DNA from: Romanomermis culicivorax
Lineage: Eukaryota > Nematoda > Enoplea > Mermithida > Mermithidae
Assembly (NCBI GenBank): GCA_963922205.1
Contig: CAWUHX010000004.1
Span: forward strand, 1,302,001-1,366,000
Reading direction: 5' to 3'
DNA: 64,000 nt
Made by a program: the position numbers and the translations under genes
The notes under the pieces: model-generated
The model's input: the letters and a program-made list of their open reading frames with translations, nothing else
Database searches by the model: none
What the model was told of the DNA's origin: nothing
Shown: piece by piece, positions 58,926 to 64,000 of the stretch
Layout: every line of letters begins with the position of its first letter
How positions within the stretch are numbered: the first letter of the stretch is position 1

Positions 58926-59989
58926 GCACGATTGGGTAGCAGATCTGCTACCTAGTGCACATCCGCTACCTAGTGTATGAACGCTGGCTAGTGCACATCC
59001 ATTACCATAGTCAGATCTGCTACTAGACAGCAAAAAACGTGAAAAAAGTTTTCCTATTGTTTTCATAAGGGCTTTCCGAAGACAAAAGAATAAAAGAAAA
59101 TGGAATACGGTAGGCGTTCTGCGTGGTAAAAAATATGTTGTTTGCCACTTTTATGGAACCGCAAGAATGGTTGAGAAACGTAATACTACAGGGAGTCTAC
59201 CTAAAAATAAGTCACTAATGAGTAAAGATACGTAATAAAATGAAAAAAATGTCCAGGCAACCACATTCTAATGCGTGAAAAATTCTTATTTACATAACCA
59301 AGTGACCACACAAGCACCTCGAGTGACAGAACAATCAGCCTAGACCGAAGTTTTTCATTCTTTACCTGTACCAATCCGGATAATGAAAATATCGTTTTCA
59401 TTTTGTTTTTTTAATTTTTTTCAAATACTTTTTTAAAGTATTTTTTCATTTTCAGTTCAAAATTTAAAAAAAAACTATTGTTGGAAATACCTCCCGCGTA
59501 GACCAAGGGCTGATTATTTTCAGCAAATGTGGATCCATGGCAATTATCCCATTTCTATCGAAAATTATTGGGATAACCCTGCGTTTAGAACAACAAACCC
59601 CTGCATCTCACCGGGATTCGTGGCACGCATATGGCAGAACACAATTTCTTGCATTTACTTCTGAAAATACAGGGGAATAGAAAATTTTGAATCACATCCG
59701 TTGCAACCGCATATTTCCCAATTTTTAACCAATGAAATTTTTTATTTTCATGATACATGCACCATCTAATTGGTAAAAAAATTAAATGAGCCTAATAATT
59801 TGTAAATGTGTACTGTACATTCTTCCATAATGAAATCCTGCCTAGGCTATTCAACGCACAAAGTAAATGTAACGTGTTACTTATATACCTCAGCAGAAAG
59901 TAGCAGATGTGCACTAGATAGTGGATATGACTATGGTAGCAGATGTGCACTAGGTAACAGATCTGGCACCGACCCCTGGTGCACTGCTT
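58926..59989. mobile_element. Foldback-type element 7, copy 2
   Basis: The right arm has one extra repeat unit (GATAGTGGATATGACTATGG plus flanking bases) compared with copy 1. Confidence 0.75.
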
Positions 59990-61069
59990 TGATTTTCAAG
60001 CAATGTGGAGCAAATCTCTTAGAGAACTGTCCAATAGCATAACAATTTTGCATTAGATGATAAATTGACAGTGAGGTCCTCTATGATGACAAGCAAGAGC
60101 CCAAAAAGACAAAAAAGACATTGATTTTTCTGGCACCAAGCACCAGAAAATTTTTTGGGTACCAACTGACATTTGGGGACACTAGAAAATCAATTTTCTA
60201 AATACATTTCACAAATAAGATTAGAACTTTGTGTTCAGAAGTCGTAAACTTTAGAATTTTATTATTTGAAAAATTTTAAAAAAACCAGTAATTTATTTAA
60301 TTCTCGTGAACTTGGCCAAAAAGATATGAATGGAAGAGTAGAAATTTCCAAAAACTACTACCAGAGCGTCCAAATTGGTTTTATTTTGAAAGGAATAATC
60401 CCTTAAAAAATTTCTGATACTTGGTGTGTCTTTTTTAAAGAATGTTTGAAGGAAAAAATGCAGATCTTCATTAAGTATCAAGATGAATTATTGAAGACTA
60501 CCACTTAAAACATGAGATAATACATTTGTTAAGATGAAAACTATTAGACATTGAATGATAGGTGAAGGCAGACATCCTGAAAGCCATGTCTGACCTAGGT
60601 AGTACATATAAGTGATTAAATTGAAAAAGGCGCAAAGTGTTGGAAATGTTGAAATTATGAACTCCTAAAGTGCATATTTTCTGCACTTTATCCCCAAAAT
60701 TTTCTTCCCTAAATGGGGATAGAGCCGTTTGTACATGTCCAAATGCCTGCCTCAATTTTGTTTGCCACCAAAAATTTGTATTTGCCTCTGACAAAGAAAC
60801 ACTGCTTTGATTGGAAAGCAATGACTTTTTCCACATAGGTGACCTATCTATATATTAGGAAATATATCATTGTGTATCTGCACTAGTTCTCTAGAATCTG
60901 GGCACATTTAGCATCCACTGTTTCTTTTCTTATTGTCGACAATATCGAATTGTTCGCAAGGGTACTTGTGTAACAATAATCCCGCAGTACATCACATTAC
61001 TGCTGATACTGATTCCTGAATAATCCAACAGCTCGCACCCAAAAAGCTACCAGAGAACCTAAAGGCAGA

Positions 61070-61626
61070 TCCATACTAAGTTACTGGATTGGATGGCAAT
61101 TCATACTTCTTCCAGCACCGGAAAGGTGGGATGACAATTTATTCTTGATTTTACTATGTTTAAATACTTTGGAATCTGTTCAATATTTTTTTCAAGAGAA
61201 AGGGCATATGAAATATATATATATATATATAATTATTTTTCAAGTCTACTCCGATTTATCAGTTGATGATGTCAGATGAACAATATATTCTTGATCTAGC
61301 GTTTTTTTAATGATTTCAAGACTGGAAAAAACATTCAAAATATTCAGCAATCAAAAATTAAACAAACGTCATGATTAAAAACACAATTTTACCTCAACTA
61401 AACAATGAATATCCCACATACATTGTATATGCAAAAGCCAATTAAACACGTGGATCTATTGAAATTACCTACAAAATATGCTTTGCAGCATCCGAAAAGT
61501 ACAAACTGCTTCTAGGCAAAATTCCAGTCTTGTGGCAAGAAAATGGGAGGGCAGATGAAAAATATAAAAATAGACTTTTTTGGACGATGCTGGATGGGCG
61601 ACGCCTGATGCTGGATGAAGTATGAA
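61070..61626. mobile_element. Foldback-type element 8, copy 2, left arm deleted
   Basis: The right arm (GATGCTGGATG, CCTGATGCTGGATGAAGTATG) is kept. The left arm is reduced to CCATACTAAGTTACTGG. The deletion runs almost exactly through the left-arm repeats. Confidence 0.65.
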
Positions 61627-62005
61627 CCCGCCTTCACCCAATGGTCCTCATAAAAGTCGGGAATGTGAGACGCCGCTACAGAAGGATATAAGTCGAATAT
61701 GAAGCCATTAAACAGTCTATAAATAAACACCATTTGGCCGCCCCACTTTACTGACATAAAATAACAATAACAAAATATCGGGCGGCTCACACAAAATAAA
61801 CATAAATTATCAGAGAATGATCATCACAAGTCACATGATAGCTTTTTAGGCAGTCGTGCCCAGGTAATGACGCCTTCTTGCCACTTTCACAATTTGCATG
61901 GATGGTATGCCTGCTACTGTAAGTACATCTTCAACACAATCAAGGAACCATATTGCTGCAATGCTATATCAAGTTCGTGACTGTAGGATGTATCATGAAG
62001 CAGCA

Positions 62006-63555
62006 GGTTCTAGGACAATTCACTCCCAGTAATTCGACCCCAGCAATTTGTGCCACACAATTCGCCCCTGGCAATTCGCCCCCATTGCAATTCGCCCCCA
62101 GGCAATTTGCCTCCAACACAATTCGCCCTTGAGTAATTTGCTGCTGGTGCAATACTTACCAGGTTTTAGATTTAAAAGTAACTCCATGATATGTTACTCC
62201 AGACATTTCCCCTATTAGGTAATCACCTTTTCATCACCTTTGTGTTTCACATAAAAAAATAATATATACACATATACACATATACACATAATATAAACAC
62301 ATTACGAACATAAAAAATAAATAAAAAGAATAAAAAAAATAACCACAAAGAATAATCAAAATAACAACAAAAAAAGCAACTCCATGATATGTTATGTAAT
62401 ATCACTCCAGAGATTTCCCCTATTAGGTAACCATATTTCATGTGAAACATAAAGGAGATAAAAACATGATTTTTCACTTCGCCCTGTCACCTCTGTTTAC
62501 ATTTTCACTCTTTTTTACATTGTCTTTTTTCTTTTCTTTTGTAGTTGCACACATATTTTCTTTTTTAAACTTCATTTCTTGTGGGATCTATGGAGAGCAA
62601 TTAAGATTTTGACAAAGCACCGCAATTATTCTACGTGTGACTCTATTGTGTTCTTTACTATCTTTTTTTGTCAACTTCGCGGTGTACCAAAAATAAAAAA
62701 GAACAAAAATAGAAAAAACAGAAGAAAAATATTTAAAAAAATAGAAAAGGAGAATGAGTAAGAAGTGATCAAAAAAATATAGGAGAAGAAAACTATACTA
62801 GAAAGATGAAAGACAAAAAGGAGGAACACAAGAAAGGAAATTAAACGAAAAATTAGCAAAAAAAATTTAAAAAAACAAGTCCAGATCGGAGAACATAGAT
62901 GACTCGCAATTCTGCTTATGATATCCGTGTTTTATGTTAAAATTCTGTGTAAATTTTCTCGGGTATTCACGCCGTCAGACTAAAATTTGGCATGGTTTCT
63001 GGGGATTAGGGCATCATCATTACAAACTCGAAAAAATATGTATTAGTAAATTGGCAGTGTTGAGATTTTTTACACATTTTTGGTCGAAATTGATCATTTT
63101 CAGTCAGTTAAACTTTAGTCGCTAGCCTTCGTTTTAAACTCGAAGCCACATATTTTGTTTCAAGTGGAAAAAAACTGATTACTTCATATCCAGGGAACTA
63201 CTACTCATACGCCTGTATCGCTGACCGTACGAGCAAAAAAGGCTTCTACTGACTCAGCACTAACCGCACCAGTGAAAAAATCTCATTTTCAAAGAAAATT
63301 TAAAAAAAAATAGTTTGTGGTCCTTTATTTGGGACATTGCTGTGGATCTTTTTCTTCTTGTGCATAATACTTGCACTCTGCATGCAGAATTCATAAATAA
63401 ACATGATATTTCGGCTGGGAAAAATCACTAGGTTTTGTCCATGGATGTGTAGAAATGCTATCTGAATTTTTCAAATTAAAAAACAGTGAATTGGGACCAG
63501 TTACTGGGGCCGAATTGCTGGGGGCGAGTTACTGGGGGCGAATTGTCCGTATCCC
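62006..63555. mobile_element. Foldback-type element 9, complete, 9-bp target duplication
   Basis: The left end is GGTTCTAGGACAATTC and the right end, read inward, GGGATACGGACAATTC. Left-arm units AATTCGCCCC(C)AGG/AGC face GGGGGCGAATT and TACTGGGGGCG at 63490-63550. GAAGCAGCA flanks both ends (61997-62005 and 63556-63564), a perfect 9-bp duplication. The centre has purine-rich non-coding sequence. No transposase. Confidence 0.85.
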
Positions 63556-63564
63556 GAAGCAGCA

Positions 63565-64000
63565 ATGGTAATTTATAGTCTGTTTTTTATAAAAAGCTGC
63601 TAAAATGAAAAGTGACACAAATATCAGTCGACTTGAAACCAGGCTTTTTTTCGTCAAAAATTTACAGGTCAAATGGCTCCTAGACCTAAATTTTTAGGAG
63701 CCGAACAGACATTTTTAGAGGCCATAAATAATCAATGCACAATTTTGATAAAAATTAATGCATTATATAATTCGTATAGTTTGATTGTATTTAATCCAAA
63801 TTTACTTGGTATCACAGATTGGGCAAATTTTTTGAATTCACTTTTAAAACGGAACTCATCAAAAAAGTTTATTTTCAGTCAAAACACGACACATTTATTC
63901 ATTACGTTTCTTTGCAAAATCACCAGTTTTATATCGCATTTCTTTAGCCCATATTTTGTAAGCACTTTCGAAATCAAAATTATTACAATTGCTGTGGCAT
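63565..64000. other. No gene recognised
   Basis: A/T-rich unique sequence after the last foldback element, without open frames or repeats that could be named. Confidence 0.35.

Larger units (their letters stand above)
48103..62975. repeat. 15-kb duplicated block, copy 2
   Basis: Collinear with 33080-48002. Homology begins at the first base after the gap, and ends at GTATTCACGCCGT, where copy 1 stops at the gap. Differences include homopolymer single-base indels, array lengths and a roughly 104-bp deletion. Confidence 0.95.

Overview
The window is eukaryotic, almost certainly animal: about two thirds A+T, split genes with GT-AG introns, a metazoan-type receptor exon, Pol III-type SINE and tRNA relics, a DIRS-type and a Ty3-type retroelement, and many inverted-repeat elements. 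Three interstitial arrays of (TTAGGC)n, the telomere unit of many nematodes, and several T-rich acceptors ending in TTTTCAG make a nematode the best guess. This is inference only; no rRNA or conserved housekeeping gene is present to confirm it.

Layout. 1-5.1 kb: a foldback element (about 751-1970), a minus-strand first exon of a rhodopsin-like GPCR (2369-2667), a possible minus-strand terminal exon with a hydrophobic tail (3652-3906) and a MITE. 5.1-11.8 kb: a nest of elements. A solo LTR with 5-bp target duplications was split by a 6.3-kb DIRS element. That element was then hit by a MITE carrying (TTAGGC)n plus a tRNA-like box pair, and by a foldback element. 12.8-43.0 kb: exons of one large plus-strand gene whose reading phases match across most introns. 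A decayed Ty3/gypsy element (19.2-23.7 kb, minus strand) lies inside it, only 10 bp after a splice donor. Its product is predicted to be extracellular: alternating beta-strand-like modules with conserved cysteines and a short hydrophobic C-terminus. I do not recognise the family.

33.08-48.0 kb and 48.1-62.98 kb are two copies, about 14.9 kb each, of the 3' half of this gene and its flank. They are separated by exactly 100 N. The homology starts and stops exactly at the gap, which is what two unmerged overlapping haplotype contigs would give. The second copy carries single-base frameshifts and changed splice sites, so it should not be counted as a second gene without read support.

A recurrent theme is a set of roughly 0.65-1.55-kb elements with A/T-rich centres and long inverted arms. 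In most of them the outer arms are built of short tandem units, and each family uses a different unit. One has a perfect 9-bp target duplication and another an 8-of-9 match, as expected for Foldback/Mutator-like elements. The assembly gap falls inside one of them.
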